A stretch of DNA of 64,000 bases from an uncultured Prevotellaceae bacterium (GTDB lineage: Bacteria > Bacteroidota > Bacteroidia > Bacteroidales > Bacteroidaceae), in contig CADCDK010000002.1 in assembly GCA_902800185.1 (NCBI GenBank), forward strand, positions 175,651 to 239,650, in the 5' to 3' direction. The translations under genes were made by a program, and so were the position numbers. Below the pieces are notes generated by a model, which did no database searches, had not been told where the DNA came from, and saw only the letters and a program-made list of their open reading frames with translations. Of the stretch, positions 52,018 through 61,103 are shown one piece after another (positions within the stretch are counted from its first letter, which is position 1; each line of letters opens with the position of its first letter).

Positions 52018-52519
52018 CCCTCTTGAACACCCTATCGGCCTCTTCTTCTGAGACCTTGACGGCAAGGAACCGCTCGAAGCCCATGCCGAAGCCTTGCCAG
52101 CGATATTCTGCCACGACGAACAGCCCGTCGGTAGTGCTTTCCACGGCACGGATGATACCTCCCTCTGTATCGGGAAGGAAACGGAAGTCCTTCAGGATGC
52201 CTCCGAGCTTGGAACCCATCCACAGCGGACGGACATGGCCTCGAAAGTTCTTGAAGATGAAGAGTCTGCGGGCGGGGGTAGGATAGTAGCGTGTCGGTTT
52301 GATGACTCCCACCATGCAGTCTGTGGAGCCGTCGCCATCGACATCACCTGTTTGGAACTGATAGACGGGGTAGGGCAATTGCCATCGGTCTTCCGTGGAG
52401 TCGGTGACAAGTACCACATAGCTCAGGCTGTCGTTCACTTGCACCAGCCGAAATTCCTGTGCCTCGGCACGGGCCACGCCAAGCAGCAGGCCGATCACCA
52501 CCATCACCTTGTTCTTCAT
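52007..52519 (-). CDS. Small secreted FG-GAP/VCBS-like protein
   Basis: 170 residues from ATG 52519 (an in-frame ATG at 52546 adds nine polar residues ahead of the signal and is less likely). A signal peptide ends near AEAQ. One calcium-loop motif GDVDGDGSTDCMVGVIK resembles an FG-GAP repeat blade. The rest is beta-rich. It is located between a thioredoxin-fold lipoprotein and the DUF3160 gene, all on one strand. Function unknown. Confidence 0.68.
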   Translation of the reverse strand: MKNKVMVVIGLLLGVARAEAQEFRLVQVNDSLSYVVLVTDSTEDRWQLPYPVYQFQTGDVDGDGSTDCMVGVIKPTRYYPTPARRLFIFKNFRGHVRPLWMGSKLGGILKDFRFLPDTEGGIIRAVESTTDGLFVVAEYRWQGFGMGFERFLAVKVSEEEADRVFKRVNY

Positions 52520-52557
52520 ATCACTCTCTCCGTTCCCTGCCTTCACCCCTTGTCACT

Positions 52558-53733
52558 TCACAGCAGTCCCTCGATCTCCTTGTCGAGATCCTTGACTTGT
52601 GCGTCACGCTTGTACAGCGTGTTCGTCTTGTCAATGAGGTAGAAGGTCGGGATGCCCTGCACGTTGTATAGCTGCAGGTACTTGCTGTTCAGGCTGTTCT
52701 CATCGCGCACGCAGATCCAGGGCAGAGCCGCCGTACTGGTTTTCCAGAAATGCTCGTCGGGGTCTAATGACACCTGGAAGATCTCGAAGCCTCGTGCGTG
52801 ATACTTGTTATAAAGTTCGCGCAGCTGCATGACGCGGGCGGTGCTCTCCTCGGAGGAAAAGACGTGGAAGTCGAGCAACACCACCTGGCCCGTCATGGCG
52901 TTCAGATGGCGGATGGCACCGCGGTTGTCGGGCAGCGCAATGTCGAGCACACCCGTGTAGCTCACCTTCTCCGCATCGATGGTCTGTTCACGCTGTGCGC
53001 GGAGGATGCGGATGTTCTTCATGCCCTCAATGGCGATGTTGTGCAGATTCTTCCCACGCTCGGAGTCGGGGTAGTAGGAGTCCCAGCTGGTTGCCACGGC
53101 AGCGAACACCTTCACGTCCTGCTCGTTGGTGCGCGGATTGAAGATGAGGGCATTCATATTGCCTAATCTGACCGTCTGGAACAGGGCGAAGTAGGCGTAT
53201 GCCTTGGCGGGTTCCTTGAAGATGTAGTTCAGCTTGATGCTCTCCTTGTATTCGTTGAGCACCTTCTGGATGCTGTCGCTCACCTCGTTGTAGTTCAGCT
53301 CCATGTTGCTGGCGATGTTGTCCGTCAGCGACTGCAATGCCAGCTGCAACTGAGCCAACTCTTGAATCTTCTCGCAGTCCTGCGACCCCGTCACCTCGTA
53401 GCGGGCGGTCATTGTGGGGTAGGAGGCTTTGATGCCAATCTGTTCCGTGGAGTCGATGGCCACATTGATAATCTGACCGCCGATACGCAGGCGGTAGAAG
53501 TCGGGTGCTTCCGGTGCCTCGCCAGAGAAACTAAAATGCCCAGTTTCATCGAGCTTGACAGAGTCTATGGCAATCGCCCCGTTCAAACTCATGTGCTCCA
53601 AATAGAGCGTAGAGTCCGCAGCATCCGTGATGTCGCCGTTGATACAGAACTTCTTGTTTGTACATGAAGCAGCCAATAACAGGAGCATGACTCCTCCCGC
53701 TGCTATCATCCATTGATTGATAATCCTTTTCAT
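52558..53733 (-). CDS. DUF4369/TlpA-like thioredoxin-fold lipoprotein lacking CXXC
   Basis: 391 residues from ATG 53733 (lipobox AASC at Cys24). An N-terminal DUF4369-like beta domain (28-120) and a helical middle precede a C-terminal thioredoxin-like fold (about 258-391): VVLLDFHVFSSEES (284-297), the SLDPDEHFWK strand and the cis-Pro loop VQGIPTFYLID. The position where relatives have WCxxC holds FSSEES, so redox activity is not expected; a binding or sensing role is more likely. It is the first gene after the minus-strand promoter at 53755-53785. Confidence 0.83.
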   Translation of the reverse strand: MKRIINQWMIAAGGVMLLLLAASCTNKKFCINGDITDAADSTLYLEHMSLNGAIAIDSVKLDETGHFSFSGEAPEAPDFYRLRIGGQIINVAIDSTEQIGIKASYPTMTARYEVTGSQDCEKIQELAQLQLALQSLTDNIASNMELNYNEVSDSIQKVLNEYKESIKLNYIFKEPAKAYAYFALFQTVRLGNMNALIFNPRTNEQDVKVFAAVATSWDSYYPDSERGKNLHNIAIEGMKNIRILRAQREQTIDAEKVSYTGVLDIALPDNRGAIRHLNAMTGQVVLLDFHVFSSEESTARVMQLRELYNKYHARGFEIFQVSLDPDEHFWKTSTAALPWICVRDENSLNSKYLQLYNVQGIPTFYLIDKTNTLYKRDAQVKDLDKEIEGLL

Positions 53734-53754
53734 TTTCGTTATAAATTTTGGGGA

Positions 53755-53785
53755 CAAAGTTACGAAAAAACGAGTGGAACGCAAA
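53755..53785 (-). promoter_or_regulatory. Promoter of the minus-strand operon 53733-48650
   Basis: On the minus strand TTTG (53785-53782), a 19-base spacer and TAACTTTG (53762-53755), 22 bases before the ATG at 53733. This supports that start over upstream in-frame codons. Confidence 0.85.
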
Positions 53786-53802
53786 AGAAAACCCTTTTTT
53801 CT

Positions 53803-53832
53803 TTTGCATATAATAAATAATGTGTATCTTTG
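53803..53832 (+). promoter_or_regulatory. Divergent promoter of the Ig-like surface protein gene
   Basis: TTTG at 53803-53806, an 18-base spacer and TATCTTTG at 53825-53832. The two divergent -33 elements are only 17 bases apart, so one factor could control both. Confidence 0.8.
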
Positions 53833-53869
53833 CATGTTGAACATTATTATTAACTAAATAACACAACTT

Positions 53870-56800
53870 ATGAAACAAAAAACTCTACTTCATTTTTGGC
53901 TCCTGCTATGTGCTATTGTAGTGGGAAGCGGAACAATGTGGGCGCAAGCACCAGTCAATACCACTTTGTGGGAAGAAACTTGGACAGGTGGCTCTGCAAA
54001 TCAAACACCTTCGGTCTATCAGTTTGGTGGGACAACCGTTTATGGCGACGCAACATTAACTTATACTCAGAGCTCTGATAACACTAAGTTGTATGCCGAG
54101 GAACTTGCAGGAGGAACATCTCCGGAATTGCTGTTGTCAAAGAGTAATAAGACTTGGACTATTAGTGGTATTCCGACAGGTCAAGCTGTAAAAATGTCAT
54201 TGACTTTCAAGTCCAACAAATCGACTTTTGCTATCACAAGTTCTACAGATGACATTTCGATTGATGGAAGTGGAACAAGTTGGACGATTTCCAATAAAGG
54301 TGATGTTGAAACTTTTGATCTCACAATTAAAAACACAGGTTCATCTAATGCTCGTATAGACGATATCGTTCTTACAGTGACAACTGCTGGCTCTGGTGGA
54401 GGCTCTGAGCTGACAAATAGTGACCTCGCTCTTACAGATGCTCCTGTAGCTCTCAACTTTGATCTTTACAACAACAGTTCTGCTCAGGTTATCAACTATA
54501 CGACCTCCAGCGCGGGTGCTGTAACTGTTAGTGATAATGACTATGTGACAACTGCTGTTGACCAAAAAAATCAAACTATTACTGTTACGCCCAAGACAAG
54601 CGTGACTCCTGCTGCACAGACGATCACCGTCAGCCAAGAAGCTGATGAATCTTATAAAGCAGGTTCTGCAACTTTCACAGTTAATATAACTGATTCAACT
54701 CCTATTCCGACTTATACCGTAACTTTAGGTGATGATAGCTCCACACTTACCGAGGAAACAGGTGGTGCAGGTGTAATACTGCCTTCTCGTGATGCTCTCA
54801 ATGGCTATACTTTTGTCGGTTGGTCAGAAGAAAATGTCAGCACTGAAACAACAGAAGCTCCTGTTATTATTGCTGCAGGCGCTTATGCTCCTACGACAGA
54901 TGTTACCCTCTATCCTGTTTATTCAAAGACAGTTGGTGGCGGAGGTTCAACAAATGAAGCAGCCGACGTTACTATTTCTGAATATGCTTCAGCGAATAAA
55001 TGGACAAATGGAACAGCCTTCCAACCGCTAATCATGGATGCAAATATTAGTGTAGGTGGAGAAATCAGCGGAAATAACTTCAAATATTATAGTTCGGACA
55101 ATTCTTGGCGTTTCTATAGCGGTGGATCTTTTACGATTTCAGCAAGTAATGACGCAACCTTGTCTTCTGTTACACTGACATTCAGCAGTGGTGGTGCTCT
55201 TTCTTATAATAGTAAAAGCATAACAAGCGGAACGGCTTTCGATGTTGAAGGTACTTCTGCTGAGATTAATAGTTCTGCAACTACCAAAATCACTGCAATC
55301 TCTGTGAACTACACAATTGCTGGCAGTGGTACTACCTACTATTGCAGCACGCCAGTATCTAAAGCGGATCCTGAGCTGTCATTCTCTGAAACTTCGGTCA
55401 ATGGTGCTATAGGAACCGAATTCACGGCTCCCACACTTAATGCCGCAGATGGATTCAACGGAACAGTCTGGTATGAGTCTTCTGACGAGAGTGTTGCTCA
55501 AATAATGGATGATGAGACTGGCGAATTAAGACTCGTTGGAGAAGGAACAGCCACCATCACGGCAACCTTTGACGGTAATAATACATTCCAGCCGGGTGCT
55601 GCAAGCTACACACTGACTGTAACAGACAATCGTATCGTTACAACAACATTTGTGGAGGATATCGAACTCGATTTAACAGAAGTTGAAACACTAACCCAGC
55701 TGACTCCAGTCGTCAAGGATGCTGAGGACAACATCATAGATTGCACTTATGAAGATTTCCCGCCTAAAGTTTCATACGAGGTTGTTTCTGACGACAACTA
55801 TATCATTGGCTCTATAGACAACAATTCAGGCGAGATAACCCTTAACGAGGCTGTGGGCACCGCTACTCTGAAGGCATCCTATAACGCTTATAATGTTAGC
55901 AATACCTACAAGCCAAGTGAATGCACCTTCACGATTACTGTTATTGACACTCATGCTCCTGGAGCCGTGAACAATCCTTATACCGTAGCACTGGCTCGGG
56001 AAGCTATTGACAATAACGAGGGCGTGACAGGCGTTTACGTTACAGGTATCGTGTCGCAGATTGGTACTCTCAGTTCAGGCGCTCTCTCTTACTATATTTC
56101 TGAAGATGGCACAACAACGGCCGATCAGTTGCAGGCTTATAAGGGTAAGAGCTTCAATGGTGACGACTTCACTTCAGACGATGACATTCAGGTGGGCGAC
56201 GAGGTTGTGATATATGGTGATTTGACTAAGTATAAAACGACTTATGAGTTCGCTGCCGGTAACAAGCTTGTTACTCGTAGGATTACTCCCGCACTTGCCT
56301 TCGGACAGGAATCTTACGAAGTTGTAGTAGAAGAAAAATTGACCATCACGGCTTCCTCTGAAAATTCAGAGGGTGCTATCACTTACACTTCTTCCAATAC
56401 AGACGTTGCCGATATCGATGCCGAGACGGGTGAGGTTCTAGCTTATGCTGCTGGTACCACGACCATCACGGCGACCATCGCTGCAACCGAGACCTACAGA
56501 AGCTACTCCGTTGATGTACTGCTGACGGTTACCGACGGACGCGCTGCCGTGAACATCACCGAGATAACTGCAGAACAGACCTCCATCGTAGTTGGTAACG
56601 TAACAAATGCTGTTGTTACCAACGACCAGGAAAATTGGACGGCAGCCTATACCTTCACTTCTGATAATGAGGAGGTTGCTATGGTCGATGAGACTACGGG
56701 TGAAATACTGGCTATCAGCAAGGGTACCGCCAACATCACGGCTACGTTGAATGTTGATGCAGAGGATCCCAACTATATCGAAGGCAATGTCAACAGCATG

Positions 56801-58204
56801 TCCTTCGTGATTACTGTTGTGAATCCTTCTCACACGGCACACTTCTCTTTCAATGGAACTGTTGACAACAACAACGATGTGCTCGTAGAAGAAGGTGAGG
56901 CTATCGCTTTCCCCTCTATAGAAGAGATTCCTGATGGCTACTTACTTATCGGCTGGGCAGCAGAAGCTGTTGATGGCTTTGTCTTTGATGCTCCTGAAAC
57001 CATTACCAATGCTGTGATGGGTAGCCAAGATGTGACTTATTATGCAGTGTTGGCTGCCGGTAAGATGGCGAAGACAACAGATAAGCTGGATAACGCATTT
57101 ACTGGCGTTTCGGGCAATAGCTATCAGTCTTGGAGTGGCTTGTCAGCAGAAGATGGTTCAGATGCTGTTTATGCAGGTAATTCTGCAGGTAGTAATGGGT
57201 CTATTCAGCTTCGTTCAAATAATAACAATAGTGGTATCGTTTCAACCACGTCAGGTGGTAGAATCTCAAAGGTTACTGTAGCTTGGAACAGCAACACTGT
57301 TGAAGGAAGAAAATTGGATATCTATGGATCTAACGAACCATACGAATCTGCCAATGACGTTTATGATATAGAGGCACGCGGAGATTTACTCGGTAGCATC
57401 GTTTGCGGAACAAGTACAGAACTGACGATTGTCGGTGATTACGCATACGTTGGAGTACGTTCTAACAATAGTGCTATGTATCTTAACGAGATTGACTTCA
57501 CTTGGGAGCAGCCTGAATATGATGGTTATTGCTCAGTTACTCCTACAAAGGTAACTCTGGATGAGACAAAAGGATACACAGGAACTCAGGATTATGCCAT
57601 CGTTAAACTGAACCGCACTGTCAAGGCCGATACTTGGAGCTCGTTCACCGTTCCTTTCAACATTCCTGAAGAGCAGATTCCTGGGTTTATCACTATCAAG
57701 AAACTCACAAGCAGCAGTATGAATGGAGAATACGTGAAACTGAACTTCGAATCGGCTTCAAGCATTGAGGCAGGTGTTCCCTACATGATGAAGAGTTCGG
57801 TGGAAATCTCTAACATCAAGGTGTATGGTGTTGACGTGGATTCTGAACTGAACGATATTGAGACCACCTACGCCGTGATGAAGGGTAACATGGCACAGAT
57901 GAATGTTCCTGTTGGTGCTTTCTTCATCAGTAACAACACTTGGTATGAAGCAGAGGCAGGTGAAAACAGAGCTGTTGGCATGAAGGCCTTCCGTGCTTAC
58001 ATCGAGCTGACGGAAAAAGCTCAGAATGCCGGTGCACGTGGATTCGTGATGGACATTGACGGCGAAGTAACAAGAATTGACACTGTCAGCCAGTCTGGCA
58101 ATGTACAGTTCAACGGTACCGCCTATGACCTGCAGGGTCGTCGTGTTGAGAAGCCCGCTCGTGGACTCTACATCGTCAACGGCAAGAAAGTATTGGTTAA
58201 ATAA
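53870..58204 (+). CDS. Large secreted Ig-like / InlB-repeat surface protein
   Basis: 1444 residues with a signal peptide (VVGSGTMWAQ at about 18-27). Domains in order: an N-terminal beta domain, an InlB B-repeat (about 281-353; YTVTLGDD, GYTFVGWSEE), a beta domain, BIG2-type Ig modules (about 505-590 and 600-690), an OB-like domain (about 700-805; YVTGIVSQIGTLSS, VGDEVVIYGDL), two more BIG2 modules (about 810-985), a second B-repeat-like unit (about 987-1065), and a beta-rich end. The tail AYDLQGRRVEKPARGLYIVN, then GKKVLVK, is the sorting-type end. It is probably an adhesin or glycan-binding surface protein; no catalytic motif was found. Composition is more AT-rich than its neighbours. Confidence 0.82.
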   Translation: MKQKTLLHFWLLLCAIVVGSGTMWAQAPVNTTLWEETWTGGSANQTPSVYQFGGTTVYGDATLTYTQSSDNTKLYAEELAGGTSPELLLSKSNKTWTISGIPTGQAVKMSLTFKSNKSTFAITSSTDDISIDGSGTSWTISNKGDVETFDLTIKNTGSSNARIDDIVLTVTTAGSGGGSELTNSDLALTDAPVALNFDLYNNSSAQVINYTTSSAGAVTVSDNDYVTTAVDQKNQTITVTPKTSVTPAAQTITVSQEADESYKAGSATFTVNITDSTPIPTYTVTLGDDSSTLTEETGGAGVILPSRDALNGYTFVGWSEENVSTETTEAPVIIAAGAYAPTTDVTLYPVYSKTVGGGGSTNEAADVTISEYASANKWTNGTAFQPLIMDANISVGGEISGNNFKYYSSDNSWRFYSGGSFTISASNDATLSSVTLTFSSGGALSYNSKSITSGTAFDVEGTSAEINSSATTKITAISVNYTIAGSGTTYYCSTPVSKADPELSFSETSVNGAIGTEFTAPTLNAADGFNGTVWYESSDESVAQIMDDETGELRLVGEGTATITATFDGNNTFQPGAASYTLTVTDNRIVTTTFVEDIELDLTEVETLTQLTPVVKDAEDNIIDCTYEDFPPKVSYEVVSDDNYIIGSIDNNSGEITLNEAVGTATLKASYNAYNVSNTYKPSECTFTITVIDTHAPGAVNNPYTVALAREAIDNNEGVTGVYVTGIVSQIGTLSSGALSYYISEDGTTTADQLQAYKGKSFNGDDFTSDDDIQVGDEVVIYGDLTKYKTTYEFAAGNKLVTRRITPALAFGQESYEVVVEEKLTITASSENSEGAITYTSSNTDVADIDAETGEVLAYAAGTTTITATIAATETYRSYSVDVLLTVTDGRAAVNITEITAEQTSIVVGNVTNAVVTNDQENWTAAYTFTSDNEEVAMVDETTGEILAISKGTANITATLNVDAEDPNYIEGNVNSMSFVITVVNPSHTAHFSFNGTVDNNNDVLVEEGEAIAFPSIEEIPDGYLLIGWAAEAVDGFVFDAPETITNAVMGSQDVTYYAVLAAGKMAKTTDKLDNAFTGVSGNSYQSWSGLSAEDGSDAVYAGNSAGSNGSIQLRSNNNNSGIVSTTSGGRISKVTVAWNSNTVEGRKLDIYGSNEPYESANDVYDIEARGDLLGSIVCGTSTELTIVGDYAYVGVRSNNSAMYLNEIDFTWEQPEYDGYCSVTPTKVTLDETKGYTGTQDYAIVKLNRTVKADTWSSFTVPFNIPEEQIPGFITIKKLTSSSMNGEYVKLNFESASSIEAGVPYMMKSSVEISNIKVYGVDVDSELNDIETTYAVMKGNMAQMNVPVGAFFISNNTWYEAEAGENRAVGMKAFRAYIELTEKAQNAGARGFVMDIDGEVTRIDTVSQSGNVQFNGTAYDLQGRRVEKPARGLYIVNGKKVLVK

Positions 58205-58222
58205 GAAAATACGAGATAGAAT

Positions 58223-58405
58223 ATGAACAAGAGAAGATACATACAGCCGTTGGTCAACGTGAAGGAGGCCATGGCAGAGGAACTGCTCACGAAGATTTCC
58301 ACGACTACCAGTTTGGATGGAACTACCTACGGTGGAAGCATCTATGACGATGATATAGAAGCCGACGCACGTCTATACGAACACAAGAGTGTCTGGGACG
58401 AGTAA
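58223..58405 (+). CDS. 60-residue acidic companion peptide
   Basis: Begins 18 bases after the large surface protein and is probably co-transcribed. The sequence starts KRRYIQPLVNVKEAMAEELL and ends with many Asp/Glu (SIYDDDIEADARLYEH, WDE). Short proteins beginning with a Lys-(R/K)-Tyr-Ile-x-Pro motif are common in Prevotella and Bacteroides next to secreted proteins and have no assigned function. No signal peptide. Confidence 0.65.
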   Translation: MNKRRYIQPLVNVKEAMAEELLTKISTTTSLDGTTYGGSIYDDDIEADARLYEHKSVWDE

Positions 58406-58469
58406 TCGGTAGGTAAATGGAAAAAGAGTATCGGTTATGGGTCTGATGACCTGTAATCTAATATAGACT

Positions 58470-58506
58470 GAGGGGTTGCGCCACGGCGCAACCCCTCTTG
58501 TTTTTG
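58470..58506 (+). terminator. Terminator after the surface-protein operon
   Basis: GAGGGGTTGCGCC (58470-58482) pairs with GGCGCAACCCCTC (58485-58497), followed by TTGTTTTTG. Confidence 0.9.
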
Positions 58507-58587
58507 TTTTTGCACCTTGCGCTGATATACACTCATAAAAAAACATAATAATGTGGACTTTTCTTTCCCTATATAATAAATAATGTG

Positions 58588-58595
58588 TAACTTTG
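58588..58595 (+). promoter_or_regulatory. -7 element of the pnp promoter
   Basis: TAACTTTG, 65 bases ahead of the pnp ATG; no clear TTTG at -33. The long AT-rich leader (58596-58660) could carry PNPase autoregulation, but no hairpin is obvious. Confidence 0.6.
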
Positions 58596-58660
58596 CGTCC
58601 GATTTTGCAAAAAACATTTTTATTTTTAGATGTTATAAAGACAATAAGTTAATTTTTTAG

Positions 58661-61003
58661 ATGAACGTTATTACGAAAAGTGTTCAATTGCCTGATGGAA
58701 GAACCATCACAATTGAGACCGGGAAAGTGGCAAAGCAGACCGACGGTTCGGTGATGCTTCGTATGGGCAACACCGTATTACTCGCCACTGTTTGTGCCGC
58801 AAAAGATGCAGTTCCCGGAACAGATTTTATGCCTTTGCAGGTTGATTACAGAGAACAGTATGCCGCTGCTGGCCGTTTCCCCGGCGGATTCACCAAGCGC
58901 GAAGGAAAGGCAAGTGACAATGAGATCCTGACGAGCCGTCTGGTTGACCGTGTGCTTCGTCCGCTCTTCCCTTCTAACTATCACGCCGAGGTGTTTGTGA
59001 ACGTGATGCTGCTTTCTGCCGATGGCGTAGATCAGCCCGATGCATTGGCAGGATTTGCCGCTTCTGCCGCTTTGGCATGTTCAGATATTCCTTTCGAGTG
59101 CCCCATCAGTGAGGTGCGCGTGGCTCGTGTGAATGGCGAGTACGTCATCGACCCCACTTTCGAGCAGATGAAGGAAGCTGATATGGACATCATGGTGGGT
59201 GCCAGTGCCGAGAACATCATGATGGTGGAAGGTGAGATGAAGGAAGTGTCCGAGCAGGACCTCCTCGGTGCTCTGAAGGCTGCCATGGATGCCATCAAGC
59301 CCATGTGTGAGCTGCAGACAGAGCTGTCGAAGGAGCTGGGTAAGGACGTGAAGCGTGAGTATGACCACGAGGTCAATGATGAGGAACTGCGTGAGCAAAT
59401 CAAACAGCAGTGCTATCAGCCCGCTTACGACGTGACGAAGCAGGCCCTGGAGAAGCACGCCCGTGCTGAGGCTTTCGAGAAGATCCTTGCCGACTTCAAG
59501 GAGGCATACGCCGCTGCCCACACCGACCTCACAGAGGACGAGCTGGAAGAGAAGTATGCCATGATGGACCGTTACTATCACGACGTGGAGCGCGATGCCA
59601 TGCGCCGCTGCATCCTCGACGAGGGTATCCGTCTCGATGGTCGTAAGACCGACGAGATCCGTCCCATCTGGTGCGAGGTCTCTCCGCTGCCCATGCCTCA
59701 CGGAAGCTCTATCTTCACCCGTGGTGAGACACAGAGCCTTTCTACCTGTACGTTAGGAACGAAGCTCGACGAGAAGCTCGTTGACGACGTGCTCGACAAG
59801 AGCTACATGCGCTTCCTGCTGCACTACAACTTCCCCCCGTTCTGTACGGGTGAAGCCAAGGCTCAGCGTGGCGTAGGCCGCCGCGAGATTGGTCACGGAC
59901 ATCTGGCATGGCGTGCCCTGAAGGATATGATTCCCGAGGACTTCCCCTATACCGTGCGTCTGGTGAGCCAGATTCTGGAGTCTAACGGCTCTTCGTCAAT
60001 GGCTACCGTCTGCGCAGGCACCATGGCCCTGATGGATGCCGGTGTGCCCATGAAGAAGCCCGTGAGCGGTATTGCCATGGGTCTGATCAAGAACCCGGGA
60101 GAAGAGAAGTATGCCGTGCTCTCAGACATCCTCGGCGATGAGGACCACCTGGGTGACATGGACTTCAAGACAACCGGTACGAAAGACGGTCTGACCGCAA
60201 CACAGATGGATATCAAGTGCGACGGACTCTCATTCGAGATCTTGGAGAAGGCTCTGATGCAGGCCAAGGCTGGACGTGAGCACATCCTCGGCAAGTTGGT
60301 GGAGACCATCAGCGAGCCCCGTGCCGACTTCAAGCCGCAGGTTCCCCGCATCGAGCAGCTGGAGATTCCGAAGGAGTTCATTGGCGCTGTCATTGGCCCG
60401 GGCGGAAAGATTATCCAGCAGATGCAGGAAGAGACAGGCACAACCATCACCATCGACGAGATTGACGGTGTGGGCAAGGTGCAGGTTTCTGCCCCCAACA
60501 AGGAGAGCATCGACGCTGCCCTTCGCAAGATCAAGGCTATCGTGGCTGTGCCCGAGGTGGGCGAGGTCTATGAGGGTACCGTACGCAGCATCATGCCTTA
60601 CGGCTGCTTCGTAGAAATCATGCCTGGCAAGGACGGTCTGCTGCACATCTCCGAGATTGACTGGAAGCGTCTGGAGACTGTCGAAGAGGCCGGACTGAAA
60701 GAGGGCGACAAGATTACCGTGAAGCTTCTGGAGATTGACCCGAAGACTGGTAAGTACAAGCTCTCTCACCGTGTGCTCGTTCCGAAACCCGAGGGATATG
60801 TAGAGCGCGAGCGTCGTCCTCGTCCTGAGCGTGGTGAGCGCCGTCAGCGTCCCGAGCGCAATGGTGAGCGTCGCAACGAGCGTCAGCCCCGTCCTGAGCG
60901 TCGCAACGAGAATCGTGAGCCCCGTTTCACCGAGGAGTATCACGATCCCACTCAGCATGAGCCGAAGGACTTCAGCGATGCCCTCGACCACAACATCGAC
61001 TAA
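58661..61003 (+). CDS. pnp: Polynucleotide phosphorylase
   Basis: 780 residues in the standard order: RNase PH-like domain 1, helical linker, RNase PH-like domain 2 (with the phosphate-site [15 protein letters not shown] region), KH domain ([18 protein letters not shown], about 571-588) and S1 domain ([19 protein letters not shown], about 632-650). It degrades RNA 3' to 5' phosphorolytically in the degradosome. The C-terminal 70 residues are an added Arg/Pro/Glu-rich repeat tail ([20 protein letters not shown]), likely disordered and RNA-binding. Confidence 0.96.
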   Translation: MNVITKSVQLPDGRTITIETGKVAKQTDGSVMLRMGNTVLLATVCAAKDAVPGTDFMPLQVDYREQYAAAGRFPGGFTKREGKASDNEILTSRLVDRVLRPLFPSNYHAEVFVNVMLLSADGVDQPDALAGFAASAALACSDIPFECPISEVRVARVNGEYVIDPTFEQMKEADMDIMVGASAENIMMVEGEMKEVSEQDLLGALKAAMDAIKPMCELQTELSKELGKDVKREYDHEVNDEELREQIKQQCYQPAYDVTKQALEKHARAEAFEKILADFKEAYAAAHTDLTEDELEEKYAMMDRYYHDVERDAMRRCILDEGIRLDGRKTDEIRPIWCEVSPLPMPHGSSIFTRGETQSLSTCTLGTKLDEKLVDDVLDKSYMRFLLHYNFPPFCTGEAKAQRGVGRREIGHGHLAWRALKDMIPEDFPYTVRLVSQILESNGSSSMATVCAGTMALMDAGVPMKKPVSGIAMGLIKNPGEEKYAVLSDILGDEDHLGDMDFKTTGTKDGLTATQMDIKCDGLSFEILEKALMQAKAGREHILGKLVETISEPRADFKPQVPRIEQLEIPKEFIGAVIGPGGKIIQQMQEETGTTITIDEIDGVGKVQVSAPNKESIDAALRKIKAIVAVPEVGEVYEGTVRSIMPYGCFVEIMPGKDGLLHISEIDWKRLETVEEAGLKEGDKITVKLLEIDPKTGKYKLSHRVLVPKPEGYVERERRPRPERGERRQRPERNGERRNERQPRPERRNENREPRFTEEYHDPTQHEPKDFSDALDHNID

Positions 61004-61026
61004 TCGCTTAGAGCGATACCTATAAG

Positions 61027-61060
61027 AAGAGGAGGATGTGCGCGCACATTCTCCTCTTTT
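61027..61060. terminator. Bidirectional terminator between pnp and the GH16 gene
   Basis: A 15-bp stem (61027-61041 with 61044-61058, one G-T pair) with A-rich left and T-rich right flanks, serving both convergent genes. Confidence 0.88.
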
Positions 61061-61103
61061 GTGTTCTCTTGCCCTCCTCGGGCATTATGAGGGGCTCAAC
61101 TTG

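Noticed and set aside
58596..58660. Riboswitch or autoregulatory hairpin in the pnp leader
   Set aside because: The leader is AT-rich and I could not find a stable stem or known aptamer pattern.
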